Origin: Doryteuthis pealeii | Lineage: Eukaryota > Mollusca > Cephalopoda > Myopsida > Loliginidae | Assembly (NCBI GenBank): GCA_023376005.1 | Contig: CM042157.1 | Location: 54,346,512 to 54,410,511, forward strand | Length of the DNA: 64,000 bases | Direction: 5' to 3' | Shown: positions 31,863 to 43,139 of the stretch, piece by piece | How positions within the stretch are numbered: the first letter of the stretch is position 1 | Layout: each line of letters starts with the position of its first letter | The notes under the pieces: generated by a model | Seen by the model: only the letters and a program-made list of their open reading frames with translations | What the model was told of the DNA's origin: nothing | Databases searched by the model: none | Translations under genes and position numbers: made by a program

Positions 31863-32590
31863 GTCTAAAATATATTGGAATTAGCATAGAACCCATAAAA
31901 ATGATAGTATTATTTAAATATGTAGGTTATATAGCTAATTTCTTTATTTTCTTAGAAAATTTGTTTGATAAAATTATTTACATATCAACTGAAATGGGTT
32001 AGCTGATTTTGGAAAGCAAAATTCTGTATCAGATTTTAATTGTAAAATTATTTCTTCTCTGTATTCCATTAGGAACTTTATAGAAATTATTTGAAATTCA
32101 GAATTATGATGAATAGCAACATTCTCTACAAAAATTTTATTATAACATTTTTTTTAAATAGGCACCGTATTTTGTAAGAAACTTTATAGAAATTCTGTAA
32201 GAAATTTAAATAATAAATTTTTAAAAAATCTGCTCTCTATTCCACACTTTATAGAAATTGAATGATGTAAAATTCAAGATTATTTGAATTAGTAGATTTT
32301 TTGGAAAATTTAAATTGTAAAATTATTTTATAAAAAAATCTGCTCTATATTCCATAATAAACTTCATAGAAGTTGAATGATTTAAAATTCAAAACAATTT
32401 AAATTGGACTTATTTTGAAAAGCAAAGTTCTGTCAAAAATTTTAATCATAAAATCATTTTAAAAAATGACTATTCTAAAAATATATTTGACAATTGGAAA
32501 AGGAAATTGTTTAAAAAAAAGAAAAAATAATGAGACTTAAAATATCTATTTTTATTTATTTATTTGTTTCTCTGTAAATCTTAAAAATGT
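31500..32590. other. AT-rich DNA with (ATA)n, no gene seen
   Basis: (ATA)n at 31825-31862. 32030-32480 contains loosely repeated words (TCTGCTCTATATTCCA, ACTTTATAGAAATT, GTAAAATTATTT) at ~100-120-bp spacing, an old degenerate tandem repeat. Confidence 0.55.
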
Positions 32591-32591
32591 C

Positions 32592-33010
32592 CTATTTTTG
32601 GCAGAAATCCAGTTGATTGGTCCAAGATTTGGCTCATCTCTAAAGGACAGATTTTTAGAAAACACCTTCTGATGTTGACTTAAATATTTAATATTTTTTT
32701 AATAAAAAAACATACATTTTTCTTTCTTTTTTTTTTCTTTCCTTGTTAAATACAAGTTTTTAAACATTTTTTTCTTTTTTCAAAGAAATGGTTGTGTATA
32801 TTGCTTTTATCAAAATAGATTGTTTCTTTAATTGTTGTTTCTTTTGTTTAAAAAAAATCTGCGTTTAAAAAGAAAAAAAAATCCACATATTTTGTATAAG
32901 AAAAATATTAAATATTTAAGTCGAAATCCGAAGATATTTTCTAAAAATTCTGTGATTTTAAGATAAGCCAAATCTCAGCCCAATCAACTGGATTTATGCC
33001 AAAAATACGA
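32592..33010. mobile_element. Long inverted-repeat MITE
   Basis: Left arm 32592-32710 (TTTTTGGCAGAAATCCAGTT, GATTTGGCTCATCT, ACTTAAATATTTAATATTTT) is the reverse complement of 32900-33008 (~80-85% by eye). The spacer is T/A rich. No ORF. Confidence 0.8.
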
Positions 33011-33019
33011 TTTATTATT

Positions 33020-33220
33020 TCTAGTGAAAATGATGGAACTTTATAATGCTGAAAGTACAAACAAAATAGACATTATTAGGTATTATTTCTAGCTAAACTC
33101 TACAGCAGTGAAGATTTTTAATGCTATAGAATTTGGTAATAAATAATACCTAATAATATCCATTTAATATTCCACTAGAAATTATGTTAACTTTGGTTTA
33201 GAAAAAAAACAAAAAACTTT
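33020..33220. mobile_element. Palindromic MITE family P, complete
   Basis: Both arms contain TATTATTAGGTATTATTT-type sequence in opposite orientation (33073-33093 and 33139-33160), with flanking CTAGTGAAAATGATGGAACT / AATATTCCACTAGAAATTAT. Best complete copy of family P. Confidence 0.75.
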
Positions 33221-33264
33221 GTATTGATAGTGTACTTATCTATATGTAATTGTCTGTGTATATT

Positions 33265-33269
<5 letters not shown>

Positions 33270-33319
<50 letters not shown>
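33270..33319. repeat. (TA)n microsatellite
   Basis: About 24 TA units at the LINE E 3' end. Confidence 0.95.
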
Positions 33320-34756
33320 TAATAATAATGGCTGTCAACTCGTTTGAGTAAGACCATTTTCTGTTTTTTTTGGGGGGGGGTATCATCATAGTTAGGTGCC
33401 AGTAGCATTTGACACTCTATCCTTGTGTTTTCTCAGATGACTCACCAGGCCAGCTCTGGAAAGACATACTCTTCCACATAAACTACATGTTGGAACTTCT
33501 CCACTTTGAATGTTGCTGGGCTGAAAATTGCCCTTTCTAATAGCCCGTTTCAATTTTTGGTGTTTAATTCGGTTGGACTCAAATTCTTCCACAGACAGGT
33601 AGGATGGTGGCTCTCCAGCCAGGTTTATTATGAGCTAGCTTCTCCCAGTTCTCCACAGCAATAGCAGTGTTCTTCAGAGTGTCCTTGAGGCAGTCCTTAA
33701 ACCTTAATTTGGGTTTGCACTGACGATGTTTGCCAGTTAAGATTTCCTTGTAAAATAGTTGTTTTGGGATTCAGTAATCATTCATGCGAACTAGATGACC
33801 AAACCAACGAAGACGTGATCTAAGGATTAAACTTTCAATACTAGGCAGGTGACATCTTTCAAGTATTGTGGTGTCTGGTGTAAATGACAACCATTCTATC
33901 CCTAAAATCCTGCGAAGGCAATTCTGATGGAATCTCTCGAGTGTCTTGAGATATCGTTTGTAAACAACCCAAGTTTGAGCACACAGACTCTGTATACACT
34001 CAGCTTGGTGGAGATCTTAATGCCACGTTGGCTCCAAACCCTCTTCTCAAGCAAACCAAAAGATCTCGTTGCTTTCTAAAACCTAAGGGAAATTTATCTA
34101 CCCAAAGAGTTGTCCTGTGATAATGTGCTCCCAAGATAGACAAAATGATGGACAACTTTGAGGCGTTCACCATATACAAAGATAGTGGGATCCACAAAGC
34201 ATTTGTTCAGGGCAGGCTGATACATGACAACAGTCTTTTTTACATTTATGGTTAATCTAAATGCTGTACATTTTTCGGAGAAACAATCCATAAGGTTCTG
34301 CATCTCATCCTGTGTATGTGTTACCAGGTCACAGTCATCTGCATATAGTAGGTCCTGCACAATGGTTGTGAATACTTTTGAACCTGCCTTTAGACGTCTT
34401 ATATTGAATATGTTACCAGATGATCTATAATGAACATAAATCCCATTAATATTATTCTTTAAAGCAATCTTAAAGACGAATGCAAAGAATATTCCAAATA
34501 GTTGTGGTGCGAGAACGCATCCTTGTTTCACACCATATATGACTGAGACAGGCTCTGCAAGGGTACCATTATATGTGACCAAAGCATTCATATCATCATG
34601 AAGAGACCGAATAAGGGTTATAAAATGTGAAAGACAACCTAACTTCCCAAAAATCCTCCAGAGTGCCTCGCAGTTGACTGTATCAAAGGCCTTCGCGAGA
34701 TCGATGAAACATTGATAGAGGTAAAGATTCTTATATATATACACACACATACACAT
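33320..34756 (-). pseudogene. LINE family E ORF2: reverse transcriptase to C2H2 finger (5' truncated, broken)
   Basis: Minus-strand ORF 34756-34094 (220 aa) carries reverse-transcriptase motifs: A (FIDLAKAFD, 17-25), B (YGVKQGCVLAPQLF, 74-87), catalytic YADD (138-141) and LTINVKKT (168-175). After a frame break, the fragments TWVVYKRYLKTLERFHQNCL, RILGIEWLSFTPDTTIL, RSRLRWFGHLVRMNDY and KPKLRFKDCLKDTLKN lead into the 66-aa frame 33592-33392, which ends with a C2H2 finger CSLCGRVCLSRAGLVSHLRKH (C-x2-C-x12-H-x3-H). The N-terminal endonuclease is absent. Stops and a shift near 34090 make it inactive. A non-LTR retrotransposon; clade not assigned. Confidence 0.9.
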
Positions 34757-34778
34757 GTTTTTAATCTCTCTCTCTCCT

Positions 34779-34804
34779 CTCTAAATATATATATATATAT
34801 ATAT
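34779..34804. repeat. (TA)n microsatellite
   Basis: TA units at the truncated 5' edge of the LINE. Confidence 0.9.
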
Positions 34805-35070
34805 AAGCCCCATTTTTTTAAATTTTAAATTTCACTAGGTTTTAGCCAATGTGTTTGCCAGACTTTTTAAGGTGTATACTTTCTTATCTACTAAAATTGT
34901 TCCCCAGAAAGTAATGGATTTGGGACAACATTCAAAAAAGAAACTGATGCAACATCTAGTTGAAGAAGGCAGGAAAACACACCAGCCACAATGTAGTGCT
35001 GAAAATAAGAAATGAGCTGTTTATCTATTTGTGAGTGATACTTTATTTAGCAGTGGTGTGTGTGGCATAA
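34805..35070. other. Unassigned DNA, no gene seen
   Basis: No feature recognised. Confidence 0.35.
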
Positions 35071-35074
35071 AAGT

Positions 35075-35225
35075 TATTTCACATTGTGCTAATGCCCTTA
35101 GCAAAGGCAGGAATCCTTCTCTTAGTTATAGGTAAAATAATACAGCAAACTGGACTCTCTAACCTTGTAGGTAGGCAAACCAGCCTAGGAGATGGAAAAA
35201 CTCTGAATTCAACCCCCAAACATCT
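35075..35225 (+). mobile_element. SINE family B, body
   Basis: TTCACATTGTGCTAATGCCC, GGTAAAATAATACAGCAAAC, GGCAAACCAGCCTAGGAGAT. Head missing. Confidence 0.75.
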
Positions 35226-35269
35226 TCTTAATTATACCCCCCATCTTAAATTTAAGCCTCTCCAATAAT

Positions 35270-35920
35270 CAATCTAGGGATTTTTCTGTTCTGAAAATTT
35301 CCGTTTGTGAAAATGCCACTTATTCTTGGATACAAGAGAATGTAGTATTTGTCAATTTCAATATTGGTGCATTCCTAATTATTAGACTATTGTGAAAGTC
35401 ATTATGAAAAGGCCAAAGAAGACGTTAGGGTTTTCCACTTTTGTTGGTGTCGTCTTTTCTGTAGAGATTTGCTCACTATAAACATGGAAATGCCAAGAGT
35501 CCTGGTGGTTGTTAATATCTCTGACCTGTGACTGCTGTCAGCCTTTTGCATGTTTAACATGAGGAATTTCAATTACAGATTTGCCTTTTGTTATATAATG
35601 TGCTGAGAAAGGTGCTTGAAGTAGAGGGGCCTTGTACCAAACTTGGACGAGAGACACCCACGACACTGGAATGACAGAAATGTCACTGGCATAAAATCTC
35701 TAAGCACATGGTCAAGAATGATTGGTGACAGGTATATGTGGCACACGAGAGTAACTTCAAGATGATGTATATAGGTGAATGAAAAATAGACACATTCTTA
35801 CTCTTTCTTTCTCTCTAGTGTAAAACAGTTGTATACCTTCTCTCTCTTCAGTTTTTCATGCAAAGTTCTACATTCAAAGATAATCCATAAGATAAAAAGA
35901 AAAGATTAATATCCTAATAC
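35270..35920. other. Unassigned DNA, no gene seen
   Basis: More GC than its surroundings and possibly an unrecognised repeat; no open frame over 60 codons and no RNA signature. Confidence 0.35.
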
Positions 35921-35924
35921 AAGT

Positions 35925-36085
35925 GGTGCAACTATACAGTAGTACTGACATGGCTACAGACTGGAAGATTTCTCATTTTATCAGAGAGATCAGATTTCTA
36001 TATGGTTGTTAACTTGTCAATAGCAGTCCATGCTTTACCTATTCTTATGCTGACATTGTTTTCAATAGATGAGATATTCCTACTG
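35925..36085 (-). pseudogene. LINE family D fragment
   Basis: Matches 22745-22930 nearly word for word (ACAGTAGTACTGACATGGCT, TAGCAGTCCATGCTTTACCT), the ...AWTAID...FFQAVAVSVLLY... region. Ends at (TA)n. Confidence 0.8.

Positions 36086-36089
<4 letters not shown>

Positions 36090-36135
<46 letters not shown>
36090..36135. repeat. (TA)n microsatellite
   Basis: About 22 TA units. Confidence 0.95.
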
Positions 36136-36139
<4 letters not shown>

Positions 36140-36334
36140 ATTTAAAGTAGGTTTTGATTTTAAAGTTGTTTCATTTGGATTGACTATTTAGGCATCGTTT
36201 GTGGAATTGTTAAAGAAAATGAAGCAACTTACCTCAGTATTGATGCATGCGCAGAAGTAGTAGCAAATACGAAAGTGCATATGAATAGAATCTTTTATTT
36301 AATACATGTACACAGCAAGTCACTGAGTGGCTGG

Positions 36335-36510
36335 TGAATAAAGGGTTAAGTTAAGAAGGTTCCCAAGTTTGAGGTGGAGGTTTCCAAGTTCAATAAAGTT
36401 CCCAAATCCGATAAGAAATACCTGAAGAAGGTTGGAGGGCACATCGGCTGAAACATTGTGCAGATAACAATAAAGATGAGGACAATAGTCCGAATAATAT
36501 AAATAATATA
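36335..36510 (+). mobile_element. SINE family G, 3' part
   Basis: AATAAAGGGTTAAGTTAAGA, GATAAGAAATACCTGAAGAA, GGCACATCGGCTGAAACATT, AACAATAAAGATGAGGACAA. Head missing. Confidence 0.8.
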
Positions 36511-36609
36511 AACTGCAAATGTGCATTAAGTTTTGCTTGAAACTTGGATATTCCTCTGAAGAAAGAATTCAAATGATAAGATGGATTGAGTGATGATTCA
36601 AAAGTCATT

Positions 36610-36705
36610 GGTTAGGCAACCAGTCTAGGAGAAGGAAAACTGAATTCAAACCAGCTATTCTGCTTAAAAATTGACCTTGTTTTGGCAGAAGGGGTTGGGT
36701 AGATG
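36610..36705 (+). mobile_element. SINE family B, 3' part
   Basis: TTGGTTAGGCAACCAGTCTA, AAAAATTGACCTTGT, GGGGTTGGGTAGATG. Confidence 0.75.
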
Positions 36706-36709
36706 TATA

Positions 36710-36951
36710 CATAATCGTCTTTTCCATTGATAGAAAAAGATAATCTGCTCATGGATTCTCATAAGAATAAATATGAAACTGGCTATCTTTCATGCCGAGG
36801 ATGATTTTAACTAAAAACTCAGATGATGAAAATTCAGATAATGTAAAAATGATACACAAATTGCTTTTCAAATATATTATGAGATAAAAATTGACTATAA
36901 TAAATTATTAAACTTTATTAGCTTGTTTTTATATGTGGGTACTGTTGCATT

Positions 36952-36990
<39 letters not shown>

Positions 36991-37406
36991 GGTCATTCCC
37001 AAAAGCAAATTTGCAGGTAATCTGTATTTGATTAACAAACAAGAATTGTTGTTGATTTTACTAATCTTGGTTAGCAACATGCAATTTCCTATTTGATGCT
37101 TTTGAAATTGTCTGATGAAGAAGGTTTTTTTTTTTTTTTTTTTTTAAATAAAATTTTTTTTTTAATATATAATTGTTTTGATTTCTGGATCTTTAGAGGT
37201 CATTTAGCTTGTTTTTATTTAAACACTGGCAGATAAATCATTTGCCCATAAATGAAGACCCTCAGAGGTAATATTGTCTGTGGCCCAAACCAACAGCCAA
37301 ATGAACATTCATATTTGTTCTCGGTGAGAATGGTAATAGTTCATGTGATTTAAAAAAAAAAAAACTAATACCAGGCAAAGAATTTATATTTTTTAATATT
37401 AGATAT

Positions 37407-37461
<55 letters not shown>

Positions 37462-38030
37462 GTATATATAAACTAGCAGAATATCTCTGAAGATCCTTTT
37501 CAGTGAAACCTGAGTAGTAAGCTTCTGTTATTTATTTGGTTCTCTAACGGGTTCTCTGCACAAATTGAGCACTTTTCGGTTTTATTTAATTTTTCCAACA
37601 AAGTCAGTATTTTGACTTGTTAGTTTTTCCTTTTTCATTTACTTTTTTCCAACAAGTCATTTTATTTTTTTCCTTATATATATATATACATTTTGAAATG
37701 AGCACTTTGGAAACAAGACTTAACCTCAGTCACAGACACTTTTCAGCCTGAACCTGTTTGAAATATCTGTAGTAGAGTTTCATTGTCCAAAATTGGACTT
37801 GCTAGTCATATAAGATTTCAATACAATCACAGGCTGATATTACACAGGTCCTTCCTCAGCAGCATACAAGTAATTCATGTTAAATCTATAACAAAGTCTG
37901 TGAATCTGCAGCAGGTCAGGAAAGCATATTAGAGTGCATGGGGGGGGGGGTAATATCAGTGCCAAATACACATATTTTGAGGAGCTACATACACTTCCAC
38001 TGGGTAGAATTGAGAAAATAGCACACTCAC
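36710..38030. other. AT-rich DNA with microsatellites, no gene seen
   Basis: (TA)n at 36953-36989, poly-T at 37125-37145, (CA)n at 37409-37458, short G10 run at 37941-37950. No supported gene. Confidence 0.5.
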
Positions 38031-38040
38031 ATTATTTTTT

Positions 38041-38225
38041 TTTTACAAAAGTTAATTTTCTTCAGAATGAAACATATGAGGATTTTATTATTTATAATGG
38101 AACATTATACAATTAAAACAGATATCATGAGGCATTATTTTGGTTTTTTATAATGTTCCAGTAGAAATATTAAAATCCTGGTATCTTTGGTTTGGAAGAA
38201 AATTAAGGTTTTATAAAATATCAGT
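38041..38225. mobile_element. Palindromic MITE family P
   Basis: TTAATTTTCTTCAGAATGAA ... TATAATGGAACATTATACAA on the left mirrors TATAATGTTCCAGTAGAAAT ... GGTTTGGAAGAAAATTAAGG on the right. Confidence 0.7.
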
Positions 38226-38252
38226 AAGGAGCACACTTATGTGTATGCATAT

Positions 38253-38303
38253 TGTATAATTTTGTATAATTTTTGTATAATTTTTGTATAATTTTTGGTC
38301 TTT
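38253..38303. repeat. 13-bp tandem repeat TTTTTGTATAA
   Basis: Four units of TTTTTGTATAATT-type sequence. Confidence 0.85.
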
Positions 38304-38410
38304 TCTGTTTTCAAAGTCATTCTCTCATATACATATCACTGGCAATTGAGACTGAATTGTCAATGATATGTATATGAGAGAATGACTTTGAAAACAGAAA
38401 AGACCAAAAA
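38292..38410. repeat. 56-bp perfect-type hairpin, 7-nt loop
   Basis: 38292-38347 and 38355-38410 are reverse complements with two mismatches; loop GAGACTG. Overlaps the end of the 13-bp tandem repeat. Confidence 0.9.
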
Positions 38411-38610
38411 TTGAGCAAGTCACAATTTCAACTATAGAAAAAAGAAAAACCAAATGAGTTGGAATAATCACAAATATATGAAAGTGCTCAATACATATGT
38501 AGAGCTGGTTTAGAAAGGGAAATAGTAGCAGAAATTATCTACTCAGGTTTCACAGAGATGGATCTTCAGGATTAGTACAAGCCATGCAGAGGGTTCAGTA
38601 TCTACAAGGG

Positions 38611-38613
<3 letters not shown>

Positions 38614-38642
<29 letters not shown>
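38614..38642. repeat. (TA)n microsatellite
   Basis: About 14 TA units. Confidence 0.9.
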
Positions 38643-38854
38643 CTGTTGTTGATTACAAATAAAGGTCAAGAGTAGTGAGTTTCTTTACCTCTGATCAGCA
38701 ATGTCGGTTTTTGGTGGGTTTTCTTTTTAAGTCTGCTTATTAAAGATAATTACGCAGTTGGCTCCATCGACATTTTCAAATTAATGGTGAGGATGAATTG
38801 ATTAGAGAGAATTGATCTGCTTCTTTTGGGTTGGAGGTTGTTTTTTCTTCCCTT

Positions 38855-38914
38855 CACCACCCCTCCCTTCACCCCCTCCCTCTCCTATCACCCCCTCCCT
38901 CTCCCACCGCCCTT
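38855..38914 (-). other. C-rich tract, G-quadruplex motif on minus strand
   Basis: On the minus strand at least six runs of 3-5 G with short spacers, containing a repeated AGGGAGGGGGTGA unit. Fits quadruplex/i-motif patterns. Confidence 0.8.
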
Positions 38915-39149
38915 ACCAAAGACCAGATCATGTTTTATTGGTTTTTATTTACGCACGGGGTAAGCCAAAAATTGTGCCGACTTTTGTACTGATTTTCTCT
39001 AATGATAATGGTAAATGACAAATGTAATTAATTCCACTTAAAACATTTATTGTGATTTATTGATTATTATTCGACTAGTCTTCCTGCCTTGAATTTATTC
39101 ATTTCATCTCTATATTCATGTATTACCTACATAAAAATGTATTTGGAAA

Positions 39150-39370
39150 TGCTTGTGGTGTAATGGCTATCACTGTAGGAAATGGACTCAGCGACCCAAG
39201 TTCAAATCTTTGATGAATCTGTTGGCATTTCACATCGCACTTAATACCCTTAGGAAAGATATGAATCCAAATATTCACTCTCGTCTAGCTATGAATAAAT
39301 AGTTGGGAAACTGGATTCTTTAACATTGTTATAGGCAACCAGTTGAAGGAAAACTGGTATGAGTTGAAAA
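39150..39370 (+). mobile_element. SINE family B, near-complete
   Basis: Head GCTTGTGGTGTAATGGCTAT with B-box-like AAGTTCAAATCTTTG, body ACCCTTAGGAAAGATATGAA, GGCAACCAGTTGAAGGAAAA. The tail is lost. Confidence 0.85.
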
Positions 39371-39461
39371 TTCTGTCTGGAACAGCATCATTCTGACGTG
39401 ACATGAAATGAGCATGAAACACTGGTGATCATTTTTCTTTTTGTTCTTTTTGGCTATGTAC

Positions 39462-39715
39462 CACCCTGTCAGTAGGGCTTAGAATAAACTTTCTGTAACC
39501 CCCCCCCATTTATAAGTCAAATAGATCTGTTTGCCAATTATTTGTATTAGATAGGAATACTTGATATATAATTGCAGGCAAAAAAAAATCTTGGGAAACA
39601 ACTACGCATAAAATGTAAATATATATACAAGACTGCAGTTTCCTAATCTTTGAGACATAAAATAACCCTAGACAGGTTGACATTCTGTTAAAATCAATCA
39701 ATCAATCAATCTTGG
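39462..39715 (+). mobile_element. Family C retroposon with internal deletion
   Basis: Start block CACCCTGTCAGTAGGGCTTA joins directly to AAGTCAAATAGATCTGTTTG, so the middle ~180 bp is missing. Ends ACATTCTGTTAAAATCAATC plus three more AATC units, showing that the tail is an (AATC)n array. Confidence 0.85.
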
Positions 39716-39719
39716 CTAT

Positions 39720-40320
39720 TTAGCTTTTGCCTGTCTCTGACCTTTGACTAACTTTATTCATCAATTTTCCTGGCTTTTAAATGTTCCAAAAAGGCTTTAA
39801 AGATATCATCTTAATTGATCAATAAATCCAAATAAATATTTTGAATGTCTATTTCTCCAGAATCCTTTTATTTATTTATTTATCTTTATTCTTTTGGCTG
39901 AGTTAGATTTGGAGATTCTTTTTCTTTCCTCGTTTATAAACCATTGTTGCTTCTTTATTATTTTTGCTGTTATTTAACCCTTAGAACCCTCTTCTCACAC
40001 CCATATCCCCACCATCCTGGGTTCATGGCTAAAAAGTAGATGAAAATGTAAACATTTTTGTTAGTGATGAACAAGCATGTCAGCTACACTCATAAAAATC
40101 TGCACTAGCAAATGTAACCAACTTTTTTTGCAGCCGTGATGGTGATGTATTTTTTGGAAAATGTAGTTCACACAGTCCATTTTTCCTTGGCCTGACTTAT
40201 ACAGATCAGCTGATCAAAGTGCATTTTATACATGCACAGCTGTTTTAAATATGGCTTGTCACTCCTATCACTGTCACCAATGCTGAAATGCATTACCCAT
40301 CACCTAACTGTGATCACTTT
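39720..40320. other. Unassigned DNA, no gene seen
   Basis: No feature recognised. Confidence 0.4.
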
Positions 40321-40670
40321 GATTTTTTTTGTTTTTTCTGTTTTCTTTCAGTCTTTGTTTTTCTGTTTTCTATTTTGGTCATCCTTTCTTTTCCCATTTT
40401 TTTCTTTCTTATTATTTTTTCTCAGTTTTCTTCTTTTTTCTTTCATTCTTTTCTTTTTCGTTTTTCATTCTTTTTTCCCTCTCTTTTCATTATTCCTGTT
40501 TTTTTTCTCTTCTTTCATTCATTTTTCTTAATTTCCTTGTTTGTTTGTTCTTCTATTCATTGTTTTTCTTTCATCTTTATTCTTATTCTTCTTTTATTCA
40601 TTATAACTAGTTTTTCTTTCACTCTCCTTTTGTTTTCATTTTTTCTTTCTTCTTTTCTCCCAGACTCAGG
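40320..40670. repeat. Polypyrimidine (TTTC/TTTTC) tract
   Basis: ~350 bp that is over 90% T and C on the + strand; the three overlapping Phe/Ser/Leu frames are artefacts. Confidence 0.9.
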
Positions 40671-41059
40671 TGACTAACATCCATGGATTCCTCCTTACTT
40701 TGTACTTTTCAGACTTTGTCCATTATTTCCAATTTGGTGCCGTGAAGAGTTTAGTCAGGCGATGATTTTGGTATTTCAGGGTTATGAGCGTTAATCTTGG
40801 AGAGGCAGTGCCAAACTGGTTCATTAAACAACGGAAGATAGAATTGTGAATAAGAACTAAATTGAGAAGATAGAATGGGGTGAAAAGAAGAAAAAGTTGA
40901 GGGGAGATAAATAAATGTTTTTTTAAAAAATACTGTTTTTTTTTGGTCGAAATATACTGTGAATAAAAAAGAAATACTATTGAGGGTGGGTAAGGAAAGG
41001 ATAAAATCGTATTTGAAGTACTTGATCAGCTCCCCTCACATATTAAGAGGAAAATACAT

Positions 41060-41077
41060 TGTGTGTGTGTGTGTATG

Positions 41078-41115
<38 letters not shown>
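41060..41115. repeat. (GT)n(TA)n microsatellite
   Basis: GT units then TA units. Confidence 0.95.
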
Positions 41116-41118
<3 letters not shown>

Positions 41119-41119
41119 G

Positions 41120-41597
41120 GATGTCCTAAACTGCATCTAGTGGCGAGGATGTAGCTCAAAGGAGTATGGAGTATCTGTTAGTGTCCCACTATGGGTCAAA
41201 TAAATCTGTTTGCAAATTATTTGTATTATTAGATAGGAATACTTGATATCATATGAAGTCCTTATTGTCAGTATCAGTGGACAGTGAGGGGCTCTATTCT
41301 CTTTTCACTAGAGTTAGACCAGGGAGATATTTTTTTGGCATCTGAGGTGGAGCTCCACACCTACCAGCTCCCCATTTTTTTACCCACATCCAAGCTGTGC
41401 TACTTATGCACTGAGTTGGCAAGGGCTAGTATTGAACTCAGAACCTTGTAGCTGCTAGGTGGATACTCTACCAACTGAATTAAACTGGAAACCTCTTAAG
41501 AAACTATAGAAAATATACAAATGTAAAATGTACAATTCTTTAATTCTAGGCATAAAATAACCCCAGACAGGTTAACATGCTGTTAAAATGTATAAAG
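41120..41597 (+). mobile_element. Family C retroposon split by SINE A
   Basis: The 5' part at 41120-41242 (CTAAACTGCATCTAGTGGCG ... ATACTTGATATCATATG) resumes at 41486 (AAGAAACTATAGAAAATATA ... CCCAGACAGGTTAACATGCT). The interruption is a SINE A copy. Confidence 0.8.
41243..41485 (-). mobile_element. SINE family A, nested in family C
   Basis: Same order as 3963-4207: tail GTCAGTATCAGTGGACAGTG, CATCTGAGGTGGAGCTCCAC, CACTGAGTTGGCAAGGGCTA, head ACCTTGTAGCTGCTAGGTGG. Confidence 0.85.
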
Positions 41598-41965
41598 CAA
41601 TGAAACCCAAATGGACTCAACAACCACACAAAAGAATTCATTTTAAATTTCAAAAAACATATTAAATGTTAAAAATGTCCTTATTTAAAATTACATTTTA
41701 TAGATTAATCATATTATTTAACATCTTTGAGAGGAAAAAAATTATGAATGTGCAGAATCAAACAATATAATCATTAAGCTAAAATTCCAGTATGAAGCCA
41801 ATCCTTTGGCGTTCATAAGCCTTTCAGTCTTGAAATCTTAACAGTCAGGAAATAAACATTTTCGGATAGCTGAGAGATGAAGAAGAAGAAAAAATGCATA
41901 GGATTAACAAATTTACCATAACACTTTTTTTTACCAATCATCTGTCTGTTCTTTTGTTGTTCATA

Positions 41966-41967
<2 letters not shown>

Positions 41968-42002
<35 letters not shown>
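41968..42002. repeat. (TA)n microsatellite
   Basis: About 17 TA units. Confidence 0.95.
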
Positions 42003-42004
<2 letters not shown>

Positions 42005-42110
42005 CAAGTCATACTGTTAGTATAGATTCCCTTGACTCTCATTTGCCATTCGTCTCTATCATCCATCACTCTTGGCAGGTTTTCCACACATCATAGTGTC
42101 TGAATAGAGC
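42005..42110 (-). pseudogene. LINE family D, extreme 3' end
   Basis: On the minus strand: VMDDRDEWQMRVKGIYTNS then stop, matching the C-terminus seen at 22385. Confidence 0.7.
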
Positions 42111-42179
42111 TGGTTAATGTAAATTTAAAGATATTCTAATTCAAATTAAGATATCCATGAATATCTGGATATTGTAGTG

Positions 42180-42310
42180 TAATGAATATGATATTAAACT
42201 TCATTGGATGGTGACATTTAAGTTCTGGAGCTCTAAGGAGTGTGAAGTATCACTTCATTGCTGTTACTCCCAGGTCTACTCTGACCTGGAGTGGTAGGAC
42301 CTATTAGGTA
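42180..42310 (+). mobile_element. Family C fragment, middle part
   Basis: AAGTTCTGGAGCTCTAAGGA, ACTCCCAGGTCTACTCTGAC, CTGGAGTGGTAGGACCTATT. Confidence 0.75.
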
Positions 42311-42715
42311 TCTGTCACCCACACTCAACAAGTAGTGATCATGTTTGGTACTACATACGGCTTTTAACACTTGTCTCCCAAAATGAATCATGCTAAGAGT
42401 ACAGTGCATTAGTAACTATCAAATCATCATTCTGTCAATTTCTTTATTTAACCCTGATATAAACATCTTTTTGTGATTGCAAACATCAGATAAATTATAA
42501 TTGTTACCTTGTGTATTTAGCTTCTTTTTTTTGTCCTATTAAGCCTTGGAACATCCTGAGTTAAGCTTTGTGGTCCTCAGCCTGAGAAGGTTGGGTAACC
42601 CTGGCAGTAAAAGTCAATATATGCACAGGTCCCAAAGTAAGGGGTGTATCAATAGTAATCAAACCACATGCTGAATAAACCCAGGTTGAAATTTATATTG
42701 TCTTTCATATTTTAT
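42310..42715. other. Unassigned DNA, no gene seen
   Basis: No feature recognised. Confidence 0.4.
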
Positions 42716-42719
42716 TATA

Positions 42720-43095
42720 TTTATTGATTGATTTTAACAGCATTTCAACCCCTTATGGGTCATTTTATGCCAAGAAATTTGGAAATCATATTCATTGTAC
42801 ATTCATATTTATATTTTTTGTGTAGTTTGAATTTTTTTGTACATTATACTATCAAATACAAATAATTTTAAACAGATCTATTTGATCCATAGATGAGACC
42901 CTAACAGGTACTACCACTTCAAGTCAGTCGACCTGGGATTAATGGCAATAAAGGGGTACTCCCCATACTTACATTGTTTTTCATTCATTTGTGTCATAGC
43001 TAGGACACCCTTTTTAGGGAGGATCTTACCACTCCACAAGGAATACAGTCAGTGTATTCTAAGTCCTGATTGCATTGTCTTTCAGGTGGTTACAA
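42720..43095 (-). mobile_element. Family C retroposon, complete ends but few VNTR units
   Basis: Reverse complement from tail (TTGATTGATTTTAACAGCAT, TTTCAACCCCTTATGGGTCA) through CAGATCTATTTGATCCATAG to the start region CAGTGTATTCTAAGTCCTGA. Only one ~46-bp unit remains. Confidence 0.8.
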
Positions 43096-43108
43096 TTCTA
43101 TTTTACAT

Positions 43109-43135
43109 CAGTTTATATATATATATATATATATA
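43109..43135. repeat. (TA)n microsatellite
   Basis: About 13 TA units. Confidence 0.9.
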
Positions 43136-43139
43136 AACT

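Noticed and set aside
40232..40677. Three overlapping Phe/Ser frames of 93-129 aa
   Set aside because: Polypyrimidine tract; membrane-protein appearance is spurious.
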